A stretch of 57,119 nt of DNA. Origin: Patescibacteria group bacterium (GTDB lineage Bacteria; Patescibacteriota; Minisyncoccia; Minisyncoccales; UBA5738). Location: contig JAKLGH010000008.1 in assembly GCA_022710775.1 (NCBI GenBank), positions 1 to 57,119 on the forward strand, written 5' to 3'. A model generated the notes under the pieces. It searched no databases. It was not told the DNA's origin and was given only the letters and a program-made list of their open reading frames with translations. Shown here one piece after another: positions 23,522 to 31,774 of the stretch (positions within the stretch are counted from its first letter, which is position 1; every line of letters begins with the position of its first letter). The position numbers and the translations under genes were made by a program.

Positions 23522-23851
23522 TTATCTGGTTTTAAAAAGAGTATCGATCCAATCACTGAAACTGGCCTTTATTTTGGCGCTGGAGGCCGATCTTGCCTGC
23601 TCCTTGATGTTTTCCACGTCTTTCGCTATTTCGGCCCGCAGCTGGCCAGCCTCGGTTGAAACCTTGGAAACCACCAGTGGATATTGCCTGCTAACCGCAG
23701 TTTGAACGGAATTTGACCAGTTTATCGCGGCCCGGCTCGTAGTGGATATGAAATCGTCGGGTATATACAGGAACGCCAAACCCATCAAGGCCGCCAAGAT
23801 AACCAGTTTAAGCAGCAAATACGCAGTCCTTTCTTTAAAATCGCTAAGCAT
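23522..23851 (-). CDS. Single-TM protein with coiled C-terminal region
   Basis: 109 aa with one membrane segment (LLLKLVILAALMGLAFLYI, residues 12-30) and a long amphipathic tail (SKVSTEAGQLRAEIAKDVENIKEQARSAS). Function unknown. Its ATG overlaps the gltX stop region. A TATAAT on the minus strand (23862-23857) ends 5 bases before the ATG, so it may also be made from a leaderless transcript. Confidence 0.65.
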   Translation of the reverse strand: MLSDFKERTAYLLLKLVILAALMGLAFLYIPDDFISTTSRAAINWSNSVQTAVSRQYPLVVSKVSTEAGQLRAEIAKDVENIKEQARSASSAKIKASFSDWIDTLFKTR

Positions 23852-23857
23852 TGGATA

Positions 23858-25390
23858 TTATAATGATAATGAATCTATGGCAGCCCTAAACCTTAATAAA
23901 GTTTTTTGCTTGCCAAGGACGTCGGCAATTTCAAACGGCCCCAAAGACATTTTCTTGGCGCTCAACGCGGCCCTCATCGGCCAAAGCAAATAGCCCCGGT
24001 CCCATTCGGTTTTGTTTATTTTTTTGGAAAAGCTTTCCGACGCGGGCAGAATTGCCTGTTCTATTTTTTCCTTGGTCCATTCCCCTTCCCCAATTTTAGA
24101 AACTAAATTAATTAATTCGTCAAGGGCAAGTTTGGTATTTTCGGCCGTGGCATCTTTCCATTTCAACATGTCGATACCCGTCTCCAAGTCCCTGGCAAAA
24201 AAATAATCTGCCAATTCCGAAATCTCCGCCAGCTTTTTTAGGCGCGGCTGTAGATATCCGGCGATCTTTTCCAGGTAATCGAAACCGATCCGCTCCCCCG
24301 TCGCTACGATCTCATAGGCGTTTTTATCGTCTTCATCTAAAGCGATCAATCCGCTTTCGGCCAGATATGGAACGCAAAGTTCCGCCAAAGCTTTCGCGGA
24401 ATGCCGGCGGATGTAAAAACCGTTCAAATAATCCAGGCGCTTGGCATTGAAAACCGCTCCGCCTTTTTGGATCTTTTCCAATGAGAAATCGCGGATCAAG
24501 CCTTGAATCGAATAAACCTCTTCTTCGGTACCGGGATTCCAGCCCAAAAACGCCATAAAATTGATCATGGCCTCCGGAAGGTAGCCCATTTTTTTGTATT
24601 CGGTGACCGAGGTCGCCCCATGCCTCTTGGAAAGCTTGCTCCGGTCCGGGCCCAAAATCAAAGGCAAATGGGCATAAACGGGAATCGGAAAACCCAGCGC
24701 TTCCTGGATCAATATTTGTTTCGGGGTATTGGGAAGAACATCCTCTCCCCTGATCACATGAGTAATGCCCATCACACTGTCATCGATCGTTGAAACAAAA
24801 TTGTACAGCGCGTTATCAAGATCCTTGGCAATCACGAAATCCCCCAGCAAGGCCGAATCAAAGGATAATTCACCCCTGACAATATCATTGAATTCGATTT
24901 TTTTGATTTTGGTCCTGAAACGGATTACCGCCCGCTCCCCTTTTGACAGTCTTGCTTCTGCTTCTTCTAAGGATATTCCGGAGCATTTGCCCGAATACAC
25001 CGGAGGCTCGCTCCGGGACATCTGGTATTGCCTTTGAGCTTCCAAGTCCTCGCGAGAGCAAAAACAATAATAGGCATTTCCGTCTTTCAGCAGTTTTTTT
25101 AGGAATCCGGCGTAAACCGGACCTCGCTGCGACTGGTAATAAGGGCCGTCGTCATAGGTTATGCCAAGCCAGCCCAGCCCATCAATGATGTCCTGAATGT
25201 ATTCCGGTTTAGACCGCTCCTTGTCGGTATCGTCAAGGCGGAAGACCAAGCGTCCGTTATGCTGTTTGGAAAATATGTAATTGAAAAGCGCCAGCCGGGC
25301 CGTGCCCAGGTGCATCAGTCCCGTCGGGGAGGGAGGAAAACGGACGCAAACTTTTCCGTTCCTGGCTTCTGTTTGATCTTTTTCTTCCAT
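23858..25390 (-). CDS. gltX: Glutamyl-tRNA synthetase
   Basis: A class I synthetase of 510 aa. HIGH-type motif PSPTGLMHLGTARLALFNY (residues 20-38), the glutamate-binding region VFRLDDTDKERS, and the KMSKS-type motif KLSKRHG are present. Length is normal for bacterial GltX with an anticodon-binding C-terminus. It charges tRNA-Glu; whether it is discriminating cannot be decided here. It follows murG on the minus strand by 38 bases. No Shine-Dalgarno. Confidence 0.97.
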   Translation of the reverse strand: MEEKDQTEARNGKVCVRFPPSPTGLMHLGTARLALFNYIFSKQHNGRLVFRLDDTDKERSKPEYIQDIIDGLGWLGITYDDGPYYQSQRGPVYAGFLKKLLKDGNAYYCFCSREDLEAQRQYQMSRSEPPVYSGKCSGISLEEAEARLSKGERAVIRFRTKIKKIEFNDIVRGELSFDSALLGDFVIAKDLDNALYNFVSTIDDSVMGITHVIRGEDVLPNTPKQILIQEALGFPIPVYAHLPLILGPDRSKLSKRHGATSVTEYKKMGYLPEAMINFMAFLGWNPGTEEEVYSIQGLIRDFSLEKIQKGGAVFNAKRLDYLNGFYIRRHSAKALAELCVPYLAESGLIALDEDDKNAYEIVATGERIGFDYLEKIAGYLQPRLKKLAEISELADYFFARDLETGIDMLKWKDATAENTKLALDELINLVSKIGEGEWTKEKIEQAILPASESFSKKINKTEWDRGYLLWPMRAALSAKKMSLGPFEIADVLGKQKTLLRFRAAIDSLSL

Positions 25391-25428
25391 ATTTCTTACT
25401 TGTTATCTTGCCTGATGATGGCCTAAAA

Positions 25429-26553
25429 TCAAGGCTTGGTCAAGTAGCTTTTGATATACTCGGCAATGATCTTGGCGGCTTTAGGCCTGGCGAAACGGGC
25501 AGCCGCCTCCGACATAGCTCGCATTTTTTGCGAATCCTCGAAAAGGTCATTGATCTTGGCCTGAAAAAAATTAACGGTAAAATTATTTTCTTCAATAATC
25601 AAAGCGGCGCCATATTGCGCATAAGCCATCGCGTTCTTTGCCTGATGGTTCTGGGCCGCTTCCGGCAATGGTATGATAACGCTTGGCTTTTTGTTGGCGG
25701 CAATCTCGAAAATACTGCCCCCTCCGGCGCGGCTGACAACAAGATCAGCGGCCGCGTAAGCCTGCGCGATCGTGTTTTCATCGGCGTAAGCTATGGGATG
25801 GTAAAAAGCTTCGTTGCTTTTAATAACAGCTTTCGATTCCTTTATTACGTCTTTAAAATTCCGCTTTCCCGTAAGATGGATGATCTCGTACTTGCCAAGC
25901 AAGAAAGGCAGCGCGTCCAAAAGCTTGTCATTGATGCGCTGGGCGCCTAAAGATCCGCCTTCCACGAATATGACGGGCCGGGTACCCGAAAGATTAAAGG
26001 TTTTTTTGGCTTCCGCCCTCGATCCGGAATATACCGTTTCCCGGATCGGATTACCGGTTAAAATAAGCTTGTTCTGGTTGAAAAATTCCGTTTTCGGGAA
26101 CGATGAAAAAATTTCCAGCGCTTGGCTTGCAACCTTGCGGCTGGCCAAACCCGGAGCTACATCCGATTCCTGTAAAAAAATCGGAACGCCTAAAATCCAG
26201 GCCGATATCGTAATCGGATAAGAACCGAAGCCGCATTTTGAATAGACCAAATCGGGATTTAGAACAAAAATGTAAAAAAAAGACTGCAATACGCCGATCG
26301 GTATCATCACAAAAACATCGATGATGTTTTGCAAAAAAGCAGCCAGGCTGAAATAACGCCTGATCTTTCCGCAGACCACGTGCCTGATCTTGATTCCTTC
26401 CGCCGCCAGCGCCGCGTCGCTGAACGCGTCTTTCGGGCCAATGTAAATAATGCTCAGGTCTTTTCCCGAACAGCTCTTTTGCAATTCCCTGATCACGGCG
26501 ATAATCGGATAAAGATGGCCGCCGCTTCCTCCCCCGGTGAATATGATTTTCAT
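25429..26553 (-). CDS. murG: UDP-GlcNAc:lipid I N-acetylglucosaminyltransferase MurG
   Basis: A GT28 enzyme of 374 aa that converts lipid I to lipid II on the cytoplasmic face. The N-terminal glycine-rich loop FTGGGSGGHLYPIIAV (residues 4-19) and the C-terminal UDP-GlcNAc site VVSRAGGGSIFEIAANKKPSVIIPLPEAAQNHQ are intact. ATG 26553 was chosen because it starts directly at the conserved MKIIFTGGG; the longer frame adds 10 residues. It stands behind ftsW in the usual dcw order. Confidence 0.97.
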   Translation of the reverse strand: MKIIFTGGGSGGHLYPIIAVIRELQKSCSGKDLSIIYIGPKDAFSDAALAAEGIKIRHVVCGKIRRYFSLAAFLQNIIDVFVMIPIGVLQSFFYIFVLNPDLVYSKCGFGSYPITISAWILGVPIFLQESDVAPGLASRKVASQALEIFSSFPKTEFFNQNKLILTGNPIRETVYSGSRAEAKKTFNLSGTRPVIFVEGGSLGAQRINDKLLDALPFLLGKYEIIHLTGKRNFKDVIKESKAVIKSNEAFYHPIAYADENTIAQAYAAADLVVSRAGGGSIFEIAANKKPSVIIPLPEAAQNHQAKNAMAYAQYGAALIIEENNFTVNFFQAKINDLFEDSQKMRAMSEAAARFARPKAAKIIAEYIKSYLTKP

Positions 26554-26659
26554 AAGTATTGCGATTATTGGCTGGCTAAACACCCCAAGCCTTTTTATCT
26601 GGTTCCGATTAGCTTAATTATAATCCCGATCAATTGATTTATCGAGGCCGGATCATTAA

Positions 26660-27784
26660 TTACAGCCGCGGCCGCTTGCTGATATTAAGCATTATTCCAA
26701 CCGCGACCAGCTCCGCCATCAAAGCCGTACCGCCGTAACTGATGAACGGAAGCGGAACGCCGCTTAACGGTATCAAGCGCGAAGTCGAAGCTATATTGAT
26801 CAGCGACTGCAGGGCAATCCAGAATGTTATTCCTGAAACCACCAGGCGTGAAAATTTATCCTCGGTAAATTTGGCGATCTTAAAACCCCGCCAAATAAAA
26901 AATGAAAATAAAAAGATTAAAACCGCGCATCCGACAAAACCCATTTCCAAGGCGTACGGCGCAAAAACCGAGTCTCCGATAAGCTCCGGAATATGGGCGG
27001 CTTTTTGGCTGGAAGCCCCGAACCCCTGTCCGAAAATCCCGCCGGAACCCACGGTGATCAAAGCTTGATTGGGCTGAAAATTGTTCCCCATCGGATCCAT
27101 TTCCGGCGACAGCCACGACATCAGGCGATCGAACCGGTAAGGTTCAAGCGCGACCAGCGCCAATAAACCGATCGCGCCCAGGAAAACGATCAAGGCTGTG
27201 TGTTTCAGCGGCGTGCCGGAAAGAAAATACATGCATAAAGCCGTCAATGTAATAATGCCAAACGTGCTGATATCGGGCTGGAAAATAAGAAAAACACCAA
27301 CTAATCCGACAACCGCCATGAAACCCATAAGTGTTTCGCTAAATCCTTTTTTGGCAATCTTTTTTTGGGACTTTTCGGTTTTTGATGCCAGCCAGCTGGC
27401 AAGATAAAGAATAAATACCGGCTTTAAGATCTCGGATGGCTGAACCGTAAACGTGCCGAAATTAAGCCATCTCTGCGCTCCGCCGGCCGAAAAGCCGATT
27501 CCGGGGACAAAAACCAAAGCCATCAACACAATGGTTCCTAAAAGGCAAACCGGGGCGACTTTTCTGATCTTTTCCAAGCTCATAAAATAAGCGACGGTGC
27601 CCAGGATAAGGCCGGGAATAATGCCATTCGTGATCTGATGGACAAGCAAATAGTAGCTGTTGTGGAATTTCGCCTGCGACAAAATTGCCGAAGCGCTGGA
27701 TAGGATCAGCACTCCGATGACCAAAAGCGAGATAACCGCGATTAAAAGAAAATAATCGGGTACTTTATTTTCAACTTTCATCAT
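26660..27784 (-). CDS. ftsW: SEDS-family lipid II polymerase, FtsW type
   Basis: A 374-aa integral membrane protein with about ten hydrophobic segments. The SEDS signature LSGVPLPFISYGGTALMAELVAVG near the C-terminus and the GGAQRWLNFGTFTVQPSEILKPVFILY segment (near residue 105) are present. Location between murD and murG favours FtsW over RodA. Its start overlaps the murD stop (ATGA), which shows translational coupling. Known members polymerise glycan strands with a partner class b PBP, which is not in this window. Confidence 0.93.
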   Translation of the reverse strand: MMKVENKVPDYFLLIAVISLLVIGVLILSSASAILSQAKFHNSYYLLVHQITNGIIPGLILGTVAYFMSLEKIRKVAPVCLLGTIVLMALVFVPGIGFSAGGAQRWLNFGTFTVQPSEILKPVFILYLASWLASKTEKSQKKIAKKGFSETLMGFMAVVGLVGVFLIFQPDISTFGIITLTALCMYFLSGTPLKHTALIVFLGAIGLLALVALEPYRFDRLMSWLSPEMDPMGNNFQPNQALITVGSGGIFGQGFGASSQKAAHIPELIGDSVFAPYALEMGFVGCAVLIFLFSFFIWRGFKIAKFTEDKFSRLVVSGITFWIALQSLINIASTSRLIPLSGVPLPFISYGGTALMAELVAVGIMLNISKRPRL

Positions 27785-29169
27785 TGTTTTTTCAGATTAG
27801 GAAGACAGCTGGCTTTCTTTACGTTTGATTTCAAGCTTTCCTTAAACAAACGCGCTTTTTCTTCGTAATTTTTAAAAAGGCTGAAACTCGATGAAGCGCA
27901 AGACATTAAAGCGATCTTGCCGTCTGCGGTATTGTCCAAAGCCGCCCTCACCGCCTCATCCATGGTGCAAGAAAAAATAAACTTGATGCCTTTGAATCTT
28001 GCGACCCGCCCGGACCGGCCGGCCAGAGCGGATATTTCTTTTAAAATGCGCTCGCCGGTCGTTGGAAACAGAATTACGGTTTTAATTTTTGAGTCCAGAA
28101 TCTTTTCGGCAAGCTTGCAAAAAGGCTGGCCGCGGTCAAAACCGCCGGCAATCAGCGTTTCAACCCTATCCCCCAATCCGCCGATCGCCGCGACCGCGCT
28201 TTCTTGGATCGTTGACAAAGAATCATTATAAAACTCTATGCCGTTAAAAACTCCAACCGGCTCAAGCCGGTGCTTCAAAGGTTTGAATTTTTTTAGCGCC
28301 GCCGCGATTGTTTTTTTATCGATTTTCAGAATTTCCCCTACTATTGCCGCGATCTTCGCGTTCTGGTAGTTGAATTCCCCCATCAGCGGCAGATCGGACG
28401 CTTTAAAATCCCAATCACGCTTATCAAATGCGATCTTTTGGGCGCGGGATCTTTCTGCGATTGCCGCAGTTTCGGCATTGCCGGAATTGTATATCAGAAA
28501 ATCATCCGCCGACTGGTGAAGCGCTATGTTTGCCTTCGCAGCCGCGTATTCCGAAAAATCACGGTAATAATCCAAATGTTCTTCGTATAGATTGATTAAA
28601 ACGCCGATATGCGGACTTTTGCCTAGGCCGAATAATTGGTGGCTGGACAGTTCCAAAACAAAAAAATCGTTTTTTTTAGCTCCCAGCAGATCCATTAAAA
28701 TCGGCTTTCCGATATTGCCTAAAAGCTTTACGGGTTTTTTGGCTTTTTTAAGCACGGCATGGATCAAGGCGGACGTAGTGCTTTTTCCCTTGGTTCCGGT
28801 AATCCCGATAATCGTGCCCGGGCAAAAATCAAAAAAAATCTTGGTTTGCCAAATAATCTTGCCGGCGGCGTATGCTTTCTCGATCTCGGGAAGATGGATC
28901 GGAATACCCGGCGCTTTAACTGCCAGGTCGTATTTTTCTATGGCTTGCAAATAATTTTCTCCCAAATGAAGCTTCAGGCGCTTGTCTTGAGCGATTTTTT
29001 TTTGAAAAACTGGATCCAGCCGTTCCAATGGGTTTCTGTCAGCCAGGCCAATGGTCATCTTGGGGAAAAGAAGCCGGAAAAACAAAAAACTGTCCAAGCC
29101 TTCCTGGCCTAAACCCAGAATCAGGATTTTCTTATCCTTAAAACTTTTTTTGATGGTTTGTTTGTTCAT
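27781..29169 (-). CDS. murD: Mur ligase, MurD2-like (UDP-MurNAc-L-Ala:L-Glu ligase)
   Basis: A 462-aa ATP-dependent Mur ligase. N-terminal GLGQEGLDS, the ATP loop GITGTKGKSTTSALIH (near residue 125) and the catalytic LYEEHLDYY are seen. At the position where E. coli-type MurD has N-D-S-K-A-T-N, this protein has YNDSLSTIQES (near 313), and AGGFDRGQPF follows; this pattern fits the MurD2 branch that adds L-Glu. The presence of murL in the same cluster supports that reading. Assignment to MurD2 is inference from motif memory. ATG 29169 (MNKQTIKK) was preferred to the frame start at 29190. Confidence 0.9.
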   Translation of the reverse strand: MNKQTIKKSFKDKKILILGLGQEGLDSFLFFRLLFPKMTIGLADRNPLERLDPVFQKKIAQDKRLKLHLGENYLQAIEKYDLAVKAPGIPIHLPEIEKAYAAGKIIWQTKIFFDFCPGTIIGITGTKGKSTTSALIHAVLKKAKKPVKLLGNIGKPILMDLLGAKKNDFFVLELSSHQLFGLGKSPHIGVLINLYEEHLDYYRDFSEYAAAKANIALHQSADDFLIYNSGNAETAAIAERSRAQKIAFDKRDWDFKASDLPLMGEFNYQNAKIAAIVGEILKIDKKTIAAALKKFKPLKHRLEPVGVFNGIEFYNDSLSTIQESAVAAIGGLGDRVETLIAGGFDRGQPFCKLAEKILDSKIKTVILFPTTGERILKEISALAGRSGRVARFKGIKFIFSCTMDEAVRAALDNTADGKIALMSCASSSFSLFKNYEEKARLFKESLKSNVKKASCLPNLKKQ

Positions 29170-29250
29170 GCAATATATCCAATTTATCACAAATTAAGCC
29201 TGAATTGAAGCAGAATATTGCCAATTGGGAAAATACCTGTTTTTACAAAA

Positions 29251-29271
29251 AATCTTCCTTTTGGGAAGATT
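29251..29271 (-). terminator. Terminator of the 29284 unit
   Basis: On the minus strand AATCTTCC, loop CAAAA, GGAAGATT and TTTT. Confidence 0.88.
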
Positions 29272-29283
29272 CAGAGGTTTTTT

Positions 29284-29637
29284 CTAACGTCCGTCAACTT
29301 TTATCCATTTGACCAAGCGGATTTTTTTGCGGAAAGCCGCAAGCTCTTCCCTAAGACGGAAGATCTCTTCTTTCATTTCCGGATCAGCCGTGTCGATCAA
29401 AAGCCGGAAAAAATCTTTTTTCGCCAGCGGATCAAGAACGAGGCTGATAGCCAGCTCGGGAGATTGAGGCACGGATTTTTTCAATTCAGCATCGGTCCAA
29501 TCCCGCGAAATATTAAGAAGCTTTGAAAACCACTCGTTTCCGCGGTAATTTGCCAACACGGCATTGATCCTGGGCAAAATTTCAAGCCAGTCAGACTTGA
29601 GGCCGTCGGGCGTCAACGGATTTTTTTTAAGGCGCAA
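29284..29637 (-). CDS. ORFan cassette unit with TTG start, inside the dcw cluster
   Basis: A 117-aa soluble protein rich in helices (ELAISLVLDPLAKKDFFRLL, DPEMKEEIFRLREELAAFRKKIRL). Not recognised. The start TTG 29637 lies 7 bases after GGAGG on the minus strand; the longer frame from 29724 would begin inside the neighbour's terminator. TTGACA (29684-29679) and ATAATA (29661-29656) are spaced by 17 bases. Promoter, strong Shine-Dalgarno and terminator make it a self-contained unit between murL and murD. Confidence 0.72.
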   Translation of the reverse strand: MRLKKNPLTPDGLKSDWLEILPRINAVLANYRGNEWFSKLLNISRDWTDAELKKSVPQSPELAISLVLDPLAKKDFFRLLIDTADPEMKEEIFRLREELAAFRKKIRLVKWIKVDGR

Positions 29638-29655
29638 TATTTTTCCTCCGCTTTG

Positions 29656-29684
29656 TATTATTGGGTTTTCTCCATTATTGTCAA
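29656..29684 (-). promoter_or_regulatory. Promoter of the 29284 unit
   Basis: Minus strand TTGACA (29684-29679), 17 bases, ATAATA (29661-29656). Confidence 0.6.
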
Positions 29685-29697
29685 GAACGCCGGCGCG

Positions 29698-29724
29698 CAA
29701 AAAAAATGTTGCGGACCGCAACAT
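29698..29724 (-). terminator. Terminator of the 29725 unit
   Basis: On the minus strand ATGTTGCG, loop GTC, CGCAACAT and a run of T, directly after the stop codon. Confidence 0.9.
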
Positions 29725-30252
29725 TTAAAATGTCTTGCCTAATACGTGGAGCGCCAGCCCGGCAAGCAATAAGATAATTAAAATGAATAACCAAGTCAGG
29801 TCCGTTTTCTTTGTTTTATATCTCAGCGCCGTCGCGTTTAATTCTTTGAAAACATAACCTCCTTCGAGTATGCAATATGTCTCCGACCGGGTAACCCATG
29901 GACCGCCGCGCTTGTTAAAAGCATAAAAGTTCCTGGTCAAGCATGGCAAATCCAGAACATCGACGTATCTGATGGTATCCAAGCTGAGATTTATCGTTTC
30001 GTTCAAGAAAGCGCTTAAATTGTTCTGCCTTATTTCGGGAACTGCGGCGCCGCCGGCCCCGCCGAAAGCAACGTGACCTACCCAGATATTTGTTACATCA
30101 TCCGCTCTCTTAAAATCAATTCCGTGCTCGGCTGCGTGCCGCGCGATGCTTTGATCAAGCAGAATTACTTTTTCTTCGTAGCCGTCATTATGTTCGCTGC
30201 CGCAGCCGCACGCGCATGCCGCGAACAGCAGGATCAACAAAATAAATTTCAA
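29725..30252 (-). CDS. Predicted lipoprotein-like ORFan unit with TTG start
   Basis: A 175-aa protein. The N-terminus MKFILLILLFAACACGCGSE looks like a type II signal peptide (candidate lipobox FAAC or ACGC), and a membrane segment ends the protein (WLFILIILLLAGLALHVLG). No domain is recognised. The start is TTG with AAGGAAGG 8 bases before it, so Shine-Dalgarno and promoter both support it. It has its own terminator and breaks the dcw gene order between murL and murD. Confidence 0.75.
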   Translation of the reverse strand: MKFILLILLFAACACGCGSEHNDGYEEKVILLDQSIARHAAEHGIDFKRADDVTNIWVGHVAFGGAGGAAVPEIRQNNLSAFLNETINLSLDTIRYVDVLDLPCLTRNFYAFNKRGGPWVTRSETYCILEGGYVFKELNATALRYKTKKTDLTWLFILIILLLAGLALHVLGKTF

Positions 30253-30287
30253 CTCTATCGCCTTCCTTTTTAAAAATTACTGGTTTT

Positions 30288-30316
30288 TATATAAGACTTA
30301 GCTTTAATTTTGTCAA
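30288..30316 (-). promoter_or_regulatory. Promoter of the 29725 unit
   Basis: Minus strand TTGACA (30316-30311), 17 bases, TATATA (30293-30288). Confidence 0.75.
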
Positions 30317-30391
30317 GGCCATGTAAACCCCGCCGGTTGACTTTCATCCGCACGCCTCAATATGGGCCAAAATATGGCCCAAGCCGAAAAA

Positions 30392-31774
30392 CTATCGAAG
30401 CAAAAAAGAACGCAAAACTTTTGCCAGCGGCGATGGAATAAAATTTCTTTTATCCCAGGCGGAAAGCAGGGTTTTGGCCTGGCTTTCGATCCGCGGATAT
30501 TTAGGCAAGATATTATTTTTGAAATGTTCCAGAACCGGCGGCAGGCTGCCATAGCCTTCTTCTTTTTTCAAGGAAAGGTAAAAAGCGGCTGCGGTTTCGG
30601 CGCGCGTTCCGACGCATTCAAAAGGCTTCACCTCCCCCACCAATTCCTCCATCAGCGGAATAAGGCCTTTGTCCTCAAATAGATCAGCGCCAATGATCTT
30701 GATCATTTGCTCTTTTGCGCAAAACGGATATAAAGCCGCGTAAGTGAACAGGCATTTCGGACATTTTTTACACCAAGTGGCCTGCGAGGAATCCGTTATC
30801 CGGTAAGGCTTGTTGCAGCTTAAAAAATACGGGAAGTATTTTGGAAAACGACAAAAAATCTTAGCGATCTGGATCTCATACAGCGGCCGCAAGCTGCTGA
30901 AAAATTCTATATTTGCCGCCAAATATTTCTTTGAATAAAACCGGAATTTCTTTTCGAATTCAAAACTTTTGGAATACTGGTGGTTGATCTTTTGACCCCG
31001 GTATTCCACATTGCCCTCGCTGGAACTGCGCTCCTGGGATATGGCAATATATTTTTTATCGAACAAAGCGGCCAAAGCTACGCTGAGAAACGCCAGATAG
31101 GAAGAAAACGGAGTGTGGCCGTTCAAAAAACCTTTTTTATTCAATGTAAAAAGGCGGCGATCAACCGTCCTGTATATCCTGATATCCTCCGCGCCGGTCG
31201 CCTTAACCAGTCTTTGAAGCGGCGCGTTTGCGTTCAGCACGAATATTGCGGCCTTTTTTTTCGCGGCTTTGACCGCTTCGTATGTTACCAAAGCATCCTT
31301 CCCTCCCCCGACCGGCACTAAAAAATCGGGGCTGAATTTTTTTCTTATCGCGGGGGAAATCCCGGGTTTGGACGCCTGGATTTTGAAAACCGGCGAAAAC
31401 GGTTTCAATCCGTTCTCGTAAAAAAACTGGCCCATGCCGTTTAAAAACAATCCTTTCCAAAAACGGATCTGGGCAGAATCGAGATAACCGCATTCAACAA
31501 CAATCTCTTTGGGCGCGGCCGTTTTCCAATAACTTGGTATTTCGGCCAGGCCAAGGTGGAAGACAAGATTATCCAGGCCGTCCTTGCCCAATTTTTTTAC
31601 CGCGGCCGCAGAAACGTTTTCGATCGACAACTTTGGCTCAAACAGCAGGTTTGGTTGGATAGAAAAATTAAACGCCGCCTTTAGGGCGCCGTCAGCATAA
31701 ACCCAGGAATACCCGCTATAAATCAATTTAGGATACCTTTTTTGCAAGGTTTGAAGATCCATAGTGTTAACCAA
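30392..31774 (-). CDS. murL: MurL-type UDP-MurNAc-L-Ala-L-Glu epimerase
   Basis: A 460-aa protein. Motifs recalled for MurL are in order: VPVGGGKDALV (residues 154-164, an ATP-pyrophosphatase-like loop), NKKGFLNGHTPFSSYLAF, SQERSSSEGN (246-255), INHQYSKSFEFE (263-274), SSLRPLYEIQIAKIF and CKKCPKC (Cys335, 338, 341). In Xanthomonas, MurL inverts L-Glu to D-Glu in UDP-MurNAc-L-Ala-L-Glu made by MurD2, replacing glutamate racemase. It overlaps the mraY end by 8 bases, and a MurD2-like ligase lies 1.2 kb downstream. One loop residue is Ala where Ser is usual (GGGKDA). Confidence 0.85.
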   Translation of the reverse strand: MVNTMDLQTLQKRYPKLIYSGYSWVYADGALKAAFNFSIQPNLLFEPKLSIENVSAAAVKKLGKDGLDNLVFHLGLAEIPSYWKTAAPKEIVVECGYLDSAQIRFWKGLFLNGMGQFFYENGLKPFSPVFKIQASKPGISPAIRKKFSPDFLVPVGGGKDALVTYEAVKAAKKKAAIFVLNANAPLQRLVKATGAEDIRIYRTVDRRLFTLNKKGFLNGHTPFSSYLAFLSVALAALFDKKYIAISQERSSSEGNVEYRGQKINHQYSKSFEFEKKFRFYSKKYLAANIEFFSSLRPLYEIQIAKIFCRFPKYFPYFLSCNKPYRITDSSQATWCKKCPKCLFTYAALYPFCAKEQMIKIIGADLFEDKGLIPLMEELVGEVKPFECVGTRAETAAAFYLSLKKEEGYGSLPPVLEHFKNNILPKYPRIESQAKTLLSAWDKRNFIPSPLAKVLRSFLLR

